Source: JAZNSB01 sp045590955 (GTDB taxonomy: Bacteria > Pseudomonadota > Alphaproteobacteria > RF32 > CAG-239). Taken from it: a DNA stretch of 16,734 bases. The notes under the pieces were generated by a model that ran no database searches, was not told the origin of the DNA, and saw nothing but the letters and a program-made list of their open reading frames with translations. This document shows, in pieces, positions 1 to 6,443 of this stretch. The stretch is taken from assembly GCA_045590955.1 (NCBI GenBank), contig JAZNSB010000013.1:1-16734 (forward strand), written 5' to 3'. The translations under genes and the position numbers were made by a program. How positions within the stretch are numbered: the first letter of the stretch is position 1; every line of letters starts with the position of its first letter.

Positions 1-78
1 AAGTAATAACTTATTTTATTTTAAAAATCAAATATTTTTTAGCTTGATTCTTAGAAAGTCGCAATAAATACATTATAC

Positions 79-160
79 AAACTCTTTTAATTGGTATTGG
101 AACTCTTCATAATAGGAGATTATTTCAGTTAGTAATTCATCAATATTCCACCATCAATTT
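79..160 (+). ncRNA. Duplicated structured RNA-like element, copy A
   Basis: This stretch is about 80% identical to 4781-4863, and each copy is followed within a few bases by an intrinsic terminator in the same orientation. The ends pair: 90-102 with 146-158 gives 11 pairs out of 13. Inside it, 103-107 pairs with 114-118. The corresponding helix of copy B (4806-4810 with 4821-4825) keeps its pairing although bases changed: C105-G116 corresponds to A4808-T4823. The loop motif TTTCAGTTAGTAA is shared. The pattern suggests a small RNA or a structured 3' UTR. I recognise no Rfam family. An alternative is a decayed 3' end of a minus-strand gene, because the minus strand carries a short protein-like frame here. 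Confidence 0.45.
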
Positions 161-192
161 AAAAGTCTTATCAAAATTGATAAGACTTTTTT
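161..192 (+). terminator. Intrinsic terminator after repeat copy A
   Basis: A perfect 14-bp stem (161-174 with 177-190) with a 2-base apex is followed by a T run. The A tract on the other side makes it potentially bidirectional. Confidence 0.85.
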
Positions 193-231
193 GTTTTGAT
201 ATGGGATGTTCAATTCCTTTCATCAATTCGT

Positions 232-249
232 TTATGACTGCCGTCATAA
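232..249. repeat. Perfect short hairpin
   Basis: TTATGAC (232-238) and its exact complement (243-249) flank a TGCC loop. There is no T run, so it does not look like a terminator. Confidence 0.5.
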
Positions 250-270
250 CTCATTGTGTTTCATTGCGTC

Positions 271-310
271 TCACCGCAAAACTCCGGCCACTGGCAGGTT
301 TTTGCGGTGA
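271..310. repeat. Perfect 11-bp inverted repeat with GC-rich loop
   Basis: TCACCGCAAAA (271-281) is exactly complementary to 300-310, with an 18-base GC-rich loop. A T8 run begins about eight bases downstream (near 318), so it could act as an unusual terminator, or be part of a dispersed palindromic repeat. Confidence 0.5.
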
Positions 311-613
311 CGTCCTCTTTTTTTTGTGCTTTAATTAGGCCTCAAAAGCCCAGTGTTTGCGGGGTTTAAAGAGATTCGGTGTTTCATTTATGATGTGTGT
401 ACTTCACCCAGCGCCAACACGATTTTTATGAATTTTACAGAAAATAGATACTTTTGGATTGACCTCACTCAGACCATTTTGCCTTGATTTTACAGGCCTC
501 TGACCCACCTAAGTTCGTATCCCATATCCTCGCCACTCTTGAACAAATCAGAAAAGAGATACCGCCGCTAAGATTATGGAGAAAATACCCTATTTATCGG
601 ATGTAAAAATTCT

Positions 614-709
614 AACTTCATGCTTAGTATTTTATAAAACTATGAAGTATTCTCTTGACAAGAGACTATTTAATGTTTATAGTTTAAATATATTAAAACC
701 ATGAAGTAT
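614..709. promoter_or_regulatory. Three ATGAAGT(AT) boxes around the fic promoter
   Basis: ATGAAGTAT occurs at 642-650 and 701-709, and an inverted shorter copy, ACTTCAT, at 615-621. The boxes flank the -35/-10 elements. They could be operator sites for the helix-turn-helix of the Fic protein; this is inference from position only. Confidence 0.3.
655..683 (+). promoter_or_regulatory. Sigma70-type promoter of fic
   Basis: TTGACA at 655-660 and TATAGT at 678-683 are separated by 17 bp. Transcription would start near 690, just before the gene. Confidence 0.7.
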
Positions 710-718
710 GAGGTTAGC

Positions 719-1630
719 ATGCAGGAAATCCGCTCTAAAATTGAAGAAAATCGCAAGAAACTGCAAAAGTTATTGCAAAATAAGGACAATCAAAAGGTCT
801 TGGATAAATGGCTCAAGACCGAGCTTGCTTATACCTCAAATGCTATTGAAGGTAATACTTTGACCAGGCGCGAGACCGAACTGGCAATTGAAGAGCAAAT
901 CACCACTGGCGCCAAACCGATAAATGACTATTTGGAAGCCAGAAATCACGCTAACGCTTTTGATTTTATCTGTCATGCCGCTAAAAATAAGGTCAAAATT
1001 GATGAAAATTATGTGTTGCAGATTCATAAAATCATTTTATCAGGCATAGATGACACGAATGCCGGATTTTATCGCTCGGTCAGAGTTCGGATATCGGGTT
1101 CACAGACAGTTTTGCCCAATCCGCTTAAAGTGCCGGATTTAATGCGTGACTTTGGTAAATGGTTGCTTGAAAAAAGTGATGATGCATTGCTAAAAGCCAT
1201 AGAAGCGCATTATCGCTTGGTTTCTATTCACCCGTTTGTAGACGGTAACGGTCGGACAGCGCGATTGCTCCTCAACAGCATATTGTTTGAGAGCGGTTAT
1301 GCGCCGATTATTATCAGAAAAATTGACCGTAAAAGATATTTAAGCGCCTTAGAAACCTATCAAACCAAAGAGAATAGCGAGCCTTATTACAGGTTTATGC
1401 TAACTGCGCTCAATCGCTCGCTCAAAATGATGATTGACTTGCTTGATGTTGAAAAAGCTGAGCCGCAAGGAAAGCTTCTGACGATTGCCAAGTTTGCAAA
1501 ATTGGCAGGACTTCCGATTTCAACCATTCGTTATTGGATGAAAGAAGGCAAAATCAAACCAATCACCTATACCGCCTCCGGTTATGCAATGTTTGATGAA
1601 AAGCAGATCGCTGAGGTTAAGAAGGATTAG
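719..1630 (+). CDS. fic: Fic family protein (AMP-transferase) with C-terminal HTH
   Basis: Fic enzymes usually transfer AMP from ATP to Ser, Thr or Tyr hydroxyls of target proteins in the cytoplasm. Counting from the upstream ATG at 701, the core motif HPFVDGNGRTAR lies at residues 177-188, with the catalytic His and the phosphate-binding GNGR loop intact. The autoinhibitory motif TSNAIEGN (45-52) carries the (S/T)xxxE(G/N) signature of Fic proteins inhibited by their own N-terminal helix. Residues 258-309 form a MerR/HTH_17-like winged helix (ISTIRYWMKEGKI), so the protein may bind DNA. I place the start at 719 because GAGG (710-713) lies 5 bases upstream. The in-frame ATG at 701 has no Shine-Dalgarno sequence but lies about 11 bases after the predicted transcription start, so it remains possible (309 aa). 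The next gene follows 27 bases later and is probably co-transcribed. Confidence 0.9.
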   Translation: MQEIRSKIEENRKKLQKLLQNKDNQKVLDKWLKTELAYTSNAIEGNTLTRRETELAIEEQITTGAKPINDYLEARNHANAFDFICHAAKNKVKIDENYVLQIHKIILSGIDDTNAGFYRSVRVRISGSQTVLPNPLKVPDLMRDFGKWLLEKSDDALLKAIEAHYRLVSIHPFVDGNGRTARLLLNSILFESGYAPIIIRKIDRKRYLSALETYQTKENSEPYYRFMLTALNRSLKMMIDLLDVEKAEPQGKLLTIAKFAKLAGLPISTIRYWMKEGKIKPITYTASGYAMFDEKQIAEVKKD

Positions 1631-1657
1631 TTGTATTTATGTAATAGGAGCAAAGTT

Positions 1658-2122
1658 ATGAAGATTTTTAAACTTATTTTATTTTTGTTAACATTATCTA
1701 TTTGCAATTTTGCAAGGGCTGAGACTTATTACGTTAATACCGAAGTGTTAAATCTACGTTCATGTGCAGGAACTGATTGCAAAATATTAGATAAACTTAC
1801 ATCAGGATCTGTTGTTGATGTTGTTGAAGATAAGGGAGAATGGGTAAAGGTTAAGACAGATAAAAGCGAGGGTTTTGTTATTAAACGCTCTTTGACTAAT
1901 GAAAGTGCCGAAACAGGAATAGGAGAAATTATCTTTAGTGTAGTACTTTTGGTTATTTTCATATTTGTTGCTTGGTTCATATATATGCTTCCGGCCAGAC
2001 TTGCTGCAAATAATAAAAATGCCGATAAAATATACGGAGTAAATTTATTTTTTGGGTGGTTTCCTGGTATTTGGCCTATATTGCTGGTTGCCGCTTTAAT
2101 TGGTGAAAGTAGGGAAAATTAA
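1658..2122 (+). CDS. Exported SH3-domain protein with superinfection-immunity-like membrane tail
   Basis: This 154-residue protein starts with a signal peptide (MKIFKLILFLLTLSICNFARA, cleavage after ARA). A bacterial SH3 domain follows at about 22-75 (YYVNTEVLNLRSCAGTDCKIL, then GEWVKVKTDKSEGFV). Next come a membrane helix at about 87-108 and a second hydrophobic segment near the end (VNLFFGWFPGIWPILLVAALIG). The tail, from YMLP through NKNADKIYGVNLFFGW to the end, resembles the superinfection immunity family known from phage T4 Imm-type proteins. SH3b domains commonly bind cell-wall peptides, so it probably sits in the cytoplasmic membrane with the SH3 domain outside. The ATG at 1658 is preceded by AGGAG at 1646-1650; a TTG at 1631 has no such site. 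It is probably in one transcript with fic. The family assignments are by eye. Confidence 0.7.
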   Translation: MKIFKLILFLLTLSICNFARAETYYVNTEVLNLRSCAGTDCKILDKLTSGSVVDVVEDKGEWVKVKTDKSEGFVIKRSLTNESAETGIGEIIFSVVLLVIFIFVAWFIYMLPARLAANNKNADKIYGVNLFFGWFPGIWPILLVAALIGESREN

Positions 2123-2136
2123 TTCCAAAATTTATT

Positions 2137-2162
2137 CAAAGGTGTAGAATTCAACACCTTTG
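2137..2162 (+). terminator. Hairpin after SH3 gene
   Basis: A perfect 9-bp stem (2137-2145 with 2154-2162) with an 8-base loop lies 15 bases after the stop. There is only a short T run, so termination may rely on the next hairpin. Confidence 0.5.
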
Positions 2163-2177
2163 GAAGCCTATAAATAA

Positions 2178-2205
2178 AAGCCACCATAAATGTATGATGG
2201 CTTAT
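2178..2205. terminator. Bidirectional terminator between convergent genes
   Basis: The stem 2178-2187 with 2194-2203 has nine pairs and one mismatch. It lies between two gene ends. Read on the minus strand it is followed by TTTTATTTAT, so it best serves the 2211-2750 gene. Confidence 0.7.
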
Positions 2206-2210
2206 TTGGT

Positions 2211-2750
2211 TTACTCTTCAACAGGAATAAAATCCATCAGATCTCCATTACATTCTGGATAATTAGGACACATTATCATTTCTAATTCATCCAACTCGGA
2301 TTGTTTGTATTCATCTTTTGTTTTAATAACTTTAACATTCTTAAACAAAAAATGCTTTCCGCAATGTAGACATTCGACCATTGTATCATCAGAAAAACCT
2401 AATCCAGCCTTTCTTTGATCATCAATAGCTTTTTCTCTCATTTTTCCTTCTAGTAATAAATATTCATCAGCATTTATTGTTGTACTTTCCTCAAAAAAAT
2501 TACTGACGGTTTCTTCAAATAATCTTTTTCTCTTTTCCAACTCTATAGATGAACTATTTATTAAATCACTCCAACTACTGAAACCCATAAGTTTAGAAAT
2601 TATGTGTTGTGCTTTCATAAGAGTGCAATCTTTTATTTCCGTAGAATCTAAAATAGAACGAAAGTCAACGGGAAAATTAACCCATTCATCATTTCGAATA
2701 TCTTTTAATAAATTTTTTGATAATGTTTTAAAATATTGAATATTTGGCAT
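2211..2750 (-). CDS. Unrecognised protein with C-terminal four-Cys zinc-ribbon-like motif
   Basis: I do not recognise this 179-residue protein as a whole. Residues 43-66 (TLMKAQHIISKLMGFSSWSDL) resemble the short N-terminal motif of glyoxalase-superfamily-associated proteins, in which a helix is followed by a GFxxW turn. The middle (about 68-112) is charged and helical. Residues 127-168 hold C127, C130, C161 and C167 (CLHCGKHF, then CPNYPECNGDL), which looks like a zinc ribbon. No signal peptide or membrane helix is visible. The ATG is preceded by AAAGG at a suitable distance on the minus strand. It is a single gene with its own terminator, and no operon partner suggests a role. A regulatory or nucleic-acid-binding function is only a guess. 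Confidence 0.6.
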   Translation of the reverse strand: MPNIQYFKTLSKNLLKDIRNDEWVNFPVDFRSILDSTEIKDCTLMKAQHIISKLMGFSSWSDLINSSSIELEKRKRLFEETVSNFFEESTTINADEYLLLEGKMREKAIDDQRKAGLGFSDDTMVECLHCGKHFLFKNVKVIKTKDEYKQSELDELEMIMCPNYPECNGDLMDFIPVEE

Positions 2751-2970
2751 TTTTATACCTTTCAGTTGTATCTATGTTTATTACCTGTATAAAAAATGCG
2801 TTCGTAATCTTTTTTGATAATAAACACAGAAAGGTTTAAATACCAAGTGTTGGATGACAAAGTCTTCGCACGAACGAACTAGCGTTCCAACAAGCTGTAT
2901 AAGATATTTAGTTCAAATTTGAATAAAATGCAAGAAATAACTAATGTTTTTCAAACTATCTAGTTCAAAG

Positions 2971-3005
2971 TGACCAGGCAGAAGTGACCAGTGACCAGTG
3001 ACCAG
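2971..3005. repeat. TGACCAG heptamer repeats
   Basis: TGACCAG occurs at 2971-2977 and then three times in tandem at 2985-3005. The related GACCAGCCAG occurs at 3000-3009 and 3064-3073. The array lies in the gene-free region between 2750 and 3351. Confidence 0.8.
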
Positions 3006-3155
3006 CCAGGGAAAATCGGACCCCATTATAACCCTTGTGTTTATTGGGGTTTGGGATATACCCGACCAGCCAGAATTTTTCTGTTTCGCTAGAAATATGG
3101 CGCGGCTTGCGTCCGCTCCTAGTCCTTGCCGAGCTAAAACATTACTAAGCTCAAC

Positions 3156-3178
3156 CAAACCACCGTCGGTTTGTTTTT
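3156..3178 (+). terminator. Small terminator-like hairpin
   Basis: CAAACC (3156-3161) pairs with GGTTTG (3168-3173) around a six-base loop, followed by TTTTT. No obvious gene lies upstream on this strand. Confidence 0.35.
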
Positions 3179-3282
3179 GCTCAAAAATCGCCGGCTCAGT
3201 TAATTTCTTTTCATTATTTACATTATTACCTTACCAAAAAGTTGCATAAGATTTGGCAAAGCCAAACAATCCTGAAGAAGAA

Positions 3283-3353
3283 TAGTGTATAAGTATAAAA
3301 CAACAAAAAACAGCTCTGAGAATAAACTCAAAGCTGTTTTTTGTTATACACTA
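3283..3353 (-). terminator. Long hairpin terminator of the 3351-4007 gene
   Basis: The core stem 3304-3315 with 3332-3343 (12 bp) plus 3317-3320 with 3327-3330 ends in an AATAAA loop and is followed by T-rich sequence on both strands. Outer arms 3283-3292 and 3344-3353 are exactly complementary, but 11 extra bases (3293-3303) interrupt the left arm. The stop codon of the gene (3351-3353) lies inside the right arm. Confidence 0.8.
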
Positions 3354-4007
3354 GAAACTTGGTCTTTTTACCTTAAGCTTCAAAACGGGTCTAAAATTGA
3401 ACACCTCTTTCCAATCTCCTCTACATGCTCCTCCGCTATTATCTTCATAAAGATTGACCGCAAACGTCATATACTGATGATCCGTCATCTCTGCCAACTG
3501 ATAACCTTTTCGTGGTTTTTTTCCTATCTTAATAAGGGTTTCTTTGATTTTGTTATAATTCTCAGCGATTTCTAGTAACCCATCTTTAGGCATCTTAATA
3601 ATTTCCTCCCCTTTCTTGCAGATAGAAGATAAATTGGAAAGACGCCTCCAAGCAGCATCAGACGATAATCTACGTTCCTGAATATCGTATATGGTAGAGG
3701 CGGTAAGATCTCCATATATCAAGCTATCACGCGAATCGATCAACTCCACAACTGCCTTTATCCTCTTATCTTTGATTACAGAGAACGAAAATGTATTGTC
3801 TTCATACCAAATCATACCCGGTTCTATTTTTGTAAACTCTGACAACCCGAAAACAGCAGGGCTGTTTTCTTCATTTTGAATCAGAGTTTCCATTTTATTA
3901 ACCAAGTCCTCATCAGGTGTTGATGTAATCCAAGACTTTATAACATCTGCTCGTGTTACACCCAAAAGCTCCATGAGCTCGTTTACCTTTTTTATTTTTG
4001 CTTCCAA
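3351..4007 (-). CDS. DUF1566-like protein of unknown function
   Basis: This is a 218-residue protein whose C-terminal half follows the pattern of DUF1566/Fibrobacter-paralogous domains. It has YGDLTASTIYDIQERR (98-113), a Trp-containing helix, MPKDGLLEIAENYNKI (139-154), KIGKKPRKGYQ (160-170) and the terminal FRPVLKLKVK (205-214). The N-terminal third (1-45) is predicted helical and charged. There is no signal peptide. The frame opens with TTG at 4007. An in-frame ATG at 3974 (residue 12) is an alternative; neither has a strong Shine-Dalgarno sequence. A degraded relative of the C-terminal part lies at 6635-6871. Such domains are often lectin-like or attached to lipoproteins, but the function here is unknown. 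Confidence 0.65.
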   Translation of the reverse strand: MEAKIKKVNELMELLGVTRADVIKSWITSTPDEDLVNKMETLIQNEENSPAVFGLSEFTKIEPGMIWYEDNTFSFSVIKDKRIKAVVELIDSRDSLIYGDLTASTIYDIQERRLSSDAAWRRLSNLSSICKKGEEIIKMPKDGLLEIAENYNKIKETLIKIGKKPRKGYQLAEMTDHQYMTFAVNLYEDNSGGACRGDWKEVFNFRPVLKLKVKRPSF

Positions 4008-4068
4008 ATTTATTTATATTATGTTAATGTTTATAAAAATTTCTGTTGTTTATTTAACTAACATATTT

Positions 4069-4083
4069 TTGACACAACGTCAA
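4069..4083. promoter_or_regulatory. Palindromic operator-like site
   Basis: TTGAC and GTCAA are separated by five bases in the gap between the divergently oriented genes at 4007 and 4217. It could be a binding site of a dimeric regulator; no matching protein is evident. Confidence 0.25.
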
Positions 4084-4216
4084 TATTTTTTGTCCAAAAA
4101 TTATATTAATATAATTACATACCCCATTAATTTTTATTAGCGAGGGGTTTTATGTTGAAAATATTATAAAATTGAAATAGCCTGATTATAGTTGTCTAAT
4201 TTAAGGAGTTTATGCT

Positions 4217-4759
4217 ATGCTAAAGCTTATTTTACCGGAAGAAAAGTATTGGCTATCATTTCAAGATGGGGTAGAAGAATGTAAAAAATATCCGACACCT
4301 TATGATACAAATGCAATAAAGAGTGGTTTCAAATTTGATAATTTTGCCGATTTTAAGCAGGTATGTGAAAAACAAAGAAAAGGTGAGGGACTGAAAGAAG
4401 GATATGTGGCTTCTACCAGATTGTGGTTGATTGAAGATGAAAAATTTGTTGGAATTTTTGATATTCGTCATGATTTAACAGAAGCTTTGAAAGAAAAAGG
4501 AGGACATGTGTCTTATTATACAATTCCTTCGGCCAGAAACAGAGGCTTGGCAAGTATGGGATTGAAACTTTGTTGCAGATATGCAAAAGAGGTTTTGGGC
4601 TTGGATGAGGTTTTGATTACATGTAAGGCAGAAAATATACCATCATATAAAACTATGTCAAAAGTAATGGTAGAAATGGGCGGTTTTGAAGACGAGCCGG
4701 CTGTGTTAGATAATGAGCAACAAAGAAGAGTTTGGATAAGAACCAGATGTAGAGATTAG
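4217..4759 (+). CDS. GNAT family N-acetyltransferase
   Basis: This 180-residue protein has the GNAT layout: LWLIEDEKFVGIFDIRHDL (69-87, the central beta strands), then the acetyl-CoA-binding motif around YYTIPSARNRGLASMGLK (100-117), where RNRGLA matches the R/Q-x-x-G-x-A/G pyrophosphate loop. The conserved helix and strand follow, with ITCKAENIPSYKTMSKV and GGFEDE at the end, typical of 'N-x-x-S/A-x-x-x-x-K-x-G-F' acceptor-side sequences. It probably acetylates a small molecule or amine in the cytoplasm; the substrate cannot be told. AAGGAG at 4203-4208 sets the start. The stop is 21 bases before the repeat element copy B, so that element may form its 3' UTR. Confidence 0.85.
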   Translation: MLKLILPEEKYWLSFQDGVEECKKYPTPYDTNAIKSGFKFDNFADFKQVCEKQRKGEGLKEGYVASTRLWLIEDEKFVGIFDIRHDLTEALKEKGGHVSYYTIPSARNRGLASMGLKLCCRYAKEVLGLDEVLITCKAENIPSYKTMSKVMVEMGGFEDEPAVLDNEQQRRVWIRTRCRD

Positions 4760-4780
4760 AAGTATTTGATGATAGTTATA

Positions 4781-4863
4781 AAAACTCATCTAATTGGGTA
4801 TGGAACTATTCATACTGTAAGATAGTTTCAGTTAGTAAGTCATCAATATTTTACCACCATTTA
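4781..4863 (+). ncRNA. Duplicated structured RNA-like element, copy B
   Basis: This is the second copy of the element at 79-160. Ends 4795-4805 and 4849-4859 pair with a three-base internal loop, partly through G-U pairs. The inner helix is 4806-4810 with 4821-4825. As in copy A, an intrinsic terminator follows immediately. It could be the 3' UTR of the acetyltransferase mRNA or an independent small RNA; no promoter between 4759 and 4781 is evident. Confidence 0.45.
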
Positions 4864-4865
4864 AT

Positions 4866-4892
4866 AGCCCCTCAAGTTGAGAGGCTTTTTTT
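4866..4892 (+). terminator. Intrinsic terminator after repeat copy B
   Basis: AGCC and CTC pair with GAG and GGCT across one mismatch, followed by a T7 run. It terminates plus-strand transcription before the convergent pheA. Confidence 0.8.
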
Positions 4893-4915
4893 GTTTTAAA
4901 TTTATTGATGTGATT

Positions 4916-5746
4916 TTATCTTCTATATTTGTCTGCTTTATAGGTTCCCAGCAAATGTATATTTTCAGTGTATTGCTCTAATCGTTTGATAGTCTTCTTT
5001 ACATTTTCAGCTTTACAATGTCCATTAAACTCAATGTAAAACTGTTCAGATACAAAATTACCATCTATAACATAACTTTCTAGCTTGCTTATATCAATGT
5101 TAGCTTCTGCAAAAACGCTTAAGACATGATATAATGCTGATGGAATGTGTTTAACTACAAAAATAAGTGATGTAATATAATTATCATCTCCTAAAGTGAT
5201 AATATCCTTATCTTTTCCCATAACCAAAAATCTTGTGGTATTGTTACTGTCATTTTCAATATTTGATGCCAATATGTGCATGCCATATATATCTGCAGCT
5301 TTTTTTGGGGCTATTACTGCTACAGATTTATCTTGTTTTTCAATAACATCTATACATGATTTAGCTGTATCTATATGTGATACCGGTTTGATATCGTGTC
5401 GCTTTATATAATTAGAACATTGAGCAAGAGCCTGAGGATGCGACAAAACTTTTTTTATATCTTTAAGTTCTGTATTTGGCAAAGATAATAGTTGATGTTC
5501 TATACGGAGAAAATATTCAGCTATTATATTTAAATTAGTTTTAGGTAAAAGAAAATGAACATCTGTTACTCTACCTGCGTTTGAATTCTCAATAGGAATA
5601 ACCGCATAATCAGTCTCACATCTTTCCACCATAGCCATAGCTTCTTCAAATGTATCTATAGGAATATATTCATCATTAGGAAATATATTTTCACATGCTA
5701 TATGAGAGTATGAGCCAAAGGCTCCTTGAAATGCTATTTTCTTCAT
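4916..5746 (-). CDS. pheA: Prephenate dehydratase
   Basis: The enzyme decarboxylates and dehydrates prephenate to phenylpyruvate in phenylalanine synthesis. At 276 residues it is the monofunctional form, without a chorismate mutase domain. The catalytic region (1-180) shows FQGAFGSYSHIA, IPIENSNAGRV (50-60), SHPQALAQC (102-110) and the catalytic-site NTTRF (169-173). The C-terminal ACT domain (about 192-270) has KLESYVIDG (221-229) where enterobacterial enzymes have ESRP; this LES-Y form is usual in alphaproteobacterial PheA, and the domain probably mediates feedback inhibition by phenylalanine. The gene stands alone, with a weak GAGA site before the ATG and TTTACT/TATAAA-like elements upstream at 18-bp spacing. 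It converges on the acetyltransferase/repeat unit. Confidence 0.96.
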   Translation of the reverse strand: MKKIAFQGAFGSYSHIACENIFPNDEYIPIDTFEEAMAMVERCETDYAVIPIENSNAGRVTDVHFLLPKTNLNIIAEYFLRIEHQLLSLPNTELKDIKKVLSHPQALAQCSNYIKRHDIKPVSHIDTAKSCIDVIEKQDKSVAVIAPKKAADIYGMHILASNIENDSNNTTRFLVMGKDKDIITLGDDNYITSLIFVVKHIPSALYHVLSVFAEANIDISKLESYVIDGNFVSEQFYIEFNGHCKAENVKKTIKRLEQYTENIHLLGTYKADKYRR

Positions 5747-5857
5747 TTTTTCTCTTTAAATATTTTAACAGTGTGTGTTTTATAAAAATTAATACTACTA
5801 ACAGTAAACACTTGTTGGTTAACAATAAGTTTATTCCTAACAAAAGCTTTAAAAAAC

Positions 5858-5890
5858 AACGGCTCTGATTGGATATCAGAACCGTTTTTT
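5858..5890 (-). terminator. Terminator of the lipoprotein gene
   Basis: ACGG and TCTGAT pair with ATCAGA and CCGT around a short loop and a single mismatch. T runs lie on both sides, so it can work in both directions. It directly abuts the stop codon at 5891. Confidence 0.8.
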
Positions 5891-6292
5891 TTAGCGTAAG
5901 ATCATCCCAAATGCTATTGCTGTAGCTGCTATGAGATACAAAACAATGAACGTTGTTTCGGATGCTTCTTCTCGGTCAGCTGCCTTGTTGGCAATTGACA
6001 AAGCTGTGTTTACATCATCTGTTGCAACATAGTATGTCGCAACAGCTGTTTGGCATTTGATAAACTCCATCCCATCTTGCGGATGGATCCATTTGCCTGA
6101 TGCGTTCAGGCAGTTGGATTTATCAAGAATGTTACCCTGGTGATCTTCCAGGTAAAAGCATTCTCCGTAACAGCCTTCAATGGCTGTTACAGTTCCCATG
6201 ACTCTTAAGTCTTGGTTGTTGTTGCATGATGTCACTGTGGCTGTTGCAATTAATATTGCAAACAGTGCTACTAATTGTTTAATCTTTTTCAT
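5891..6292 (-). CDS. Small putative lipoprotein with C-terminal membrane helix
   Basis: I do not recognise this 133-residue protein. It begins with a lipoprotein signal (KK at the start, a hydrophobic run and the lipobox VTSC, modified Cys at 23) followed by NNNQD. Residues 30-95 form a small, Cys-containing domain (C41, C45, C61, C80) with VMGTVTAIEGCYGECFYLED, which looks like an OB-type beta strand pair. Residues 115-131 are a single hydrophobic helix ending in LR. Cys spacing suggests two disulfides in the periplasm. A lipid anchor plus C-terminal helix is unusual, and a shorter protein at 8879-9046 has the same plan. The start has no Shine-Dalgarno sequence. A promoter lies about 40 bases upstream. 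Confidence 0.65.
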   Translation of the reverse strand: MKKIKQLVALFAILIATATVTSCNNNQDLRVMGTVTAIEGCYGECFYLEDHQGNILDKSNCLNASGKWIHPQDGMEFIKCQTAVATYYVATDDVNTALSIANKAADREEASETTFIVLYLIAATAIAFGMILR

Positions 6293-6328
6293 AATTGTAG
6301 GGATTTATATACTTTTTTTAATGGATGC

Positions 6329-6357
6329 AGTATATCATAAAAAGGAAGGGTGAGCAA
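6329..6357 (-). promoter_or_regulatory. Promoter of the 5891-6292 gene
   Basis: On the minus strand TTGCTC (6352-6357) and TATACT (6329-6334) are separated by 17 bp, with TGA just before the -10 element. Confidence 0.6.
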
Positions 6358-6443
6358 TATCTAATTGTATAAAAATATAAATTTTATTGTAAAATATCTT
6401 TTGTTTTGTTATAGGTTTGTGAGACTTTTTTGAGGAAACAAAT

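Larger units (their letters stand above)
195..545. other. GC-richer non-coding stretch with hairpins
   Basis: There is no convincing gene here. The stretch is visibly richer in G+C than its surroundings and holds two perfect hairpins (listed separately). Near 510-535 there is a T-loop-like string, TTCGTAT, followed by a GCCA trinucleotide-like end, reminiscent of a tRNA 3' end, but the T stem does not pair. Short frames are open on both strands but none has a ribosome-binding site. It may be the worn junction of an integrated element or a dispersed intergenic repeat; this is inference. Confidence 0.35.
2971..3200. other. GC-shifted intergenic block, probable dispersed repeat
   Basis: This block between two minus-strand genes is richer in G+C than its surroundings (for example GGCGCGGCTTGCGTCCGC near 3100). 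It is open in frames on both strands, but neither frame has a ribosome-binding site or a recognisable domain, and the minus frame runs through the heptamer array. I read it as a non-coding repeat element, or the fossil of one. A truncated gene on the minus strand, with no proper start, cannot be excluded. Confidence 0.35.

Noticed and set aside
79..160. Minus-strand gene end in repeat copy A (reads IDELLTEIISYYEEF and stops)
   Set aside because: The frame is closed by a stop only a few codons upstream, copy B has an internal stop, and changes between copies are not concentrated at third codon positions. Kept only as an alternative.
505..536. tRNA 3' end (T-loop-like TTCGTAT followed by GCCA)
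   Set aside because: The flanking T stem does not pair and the distance from the loop to CCA is one base short. No anticodon arm or acceptor 5' strand lies upstream, so it is at most a relic.
2913..3249. Protein genes on either strand in the GC-shifted block
   Set aside because: Starts lack ribosome-binding sites, the minus frame runs through heptamer repeats, and no domain is recognisable.
3285..3575. Plus-strand gene opposite the end of the DUF1566-like gene
   Set aside because: It starts inside the terminator palindrome, has no ribosome-binding site and is antisense to a better-supported gene.
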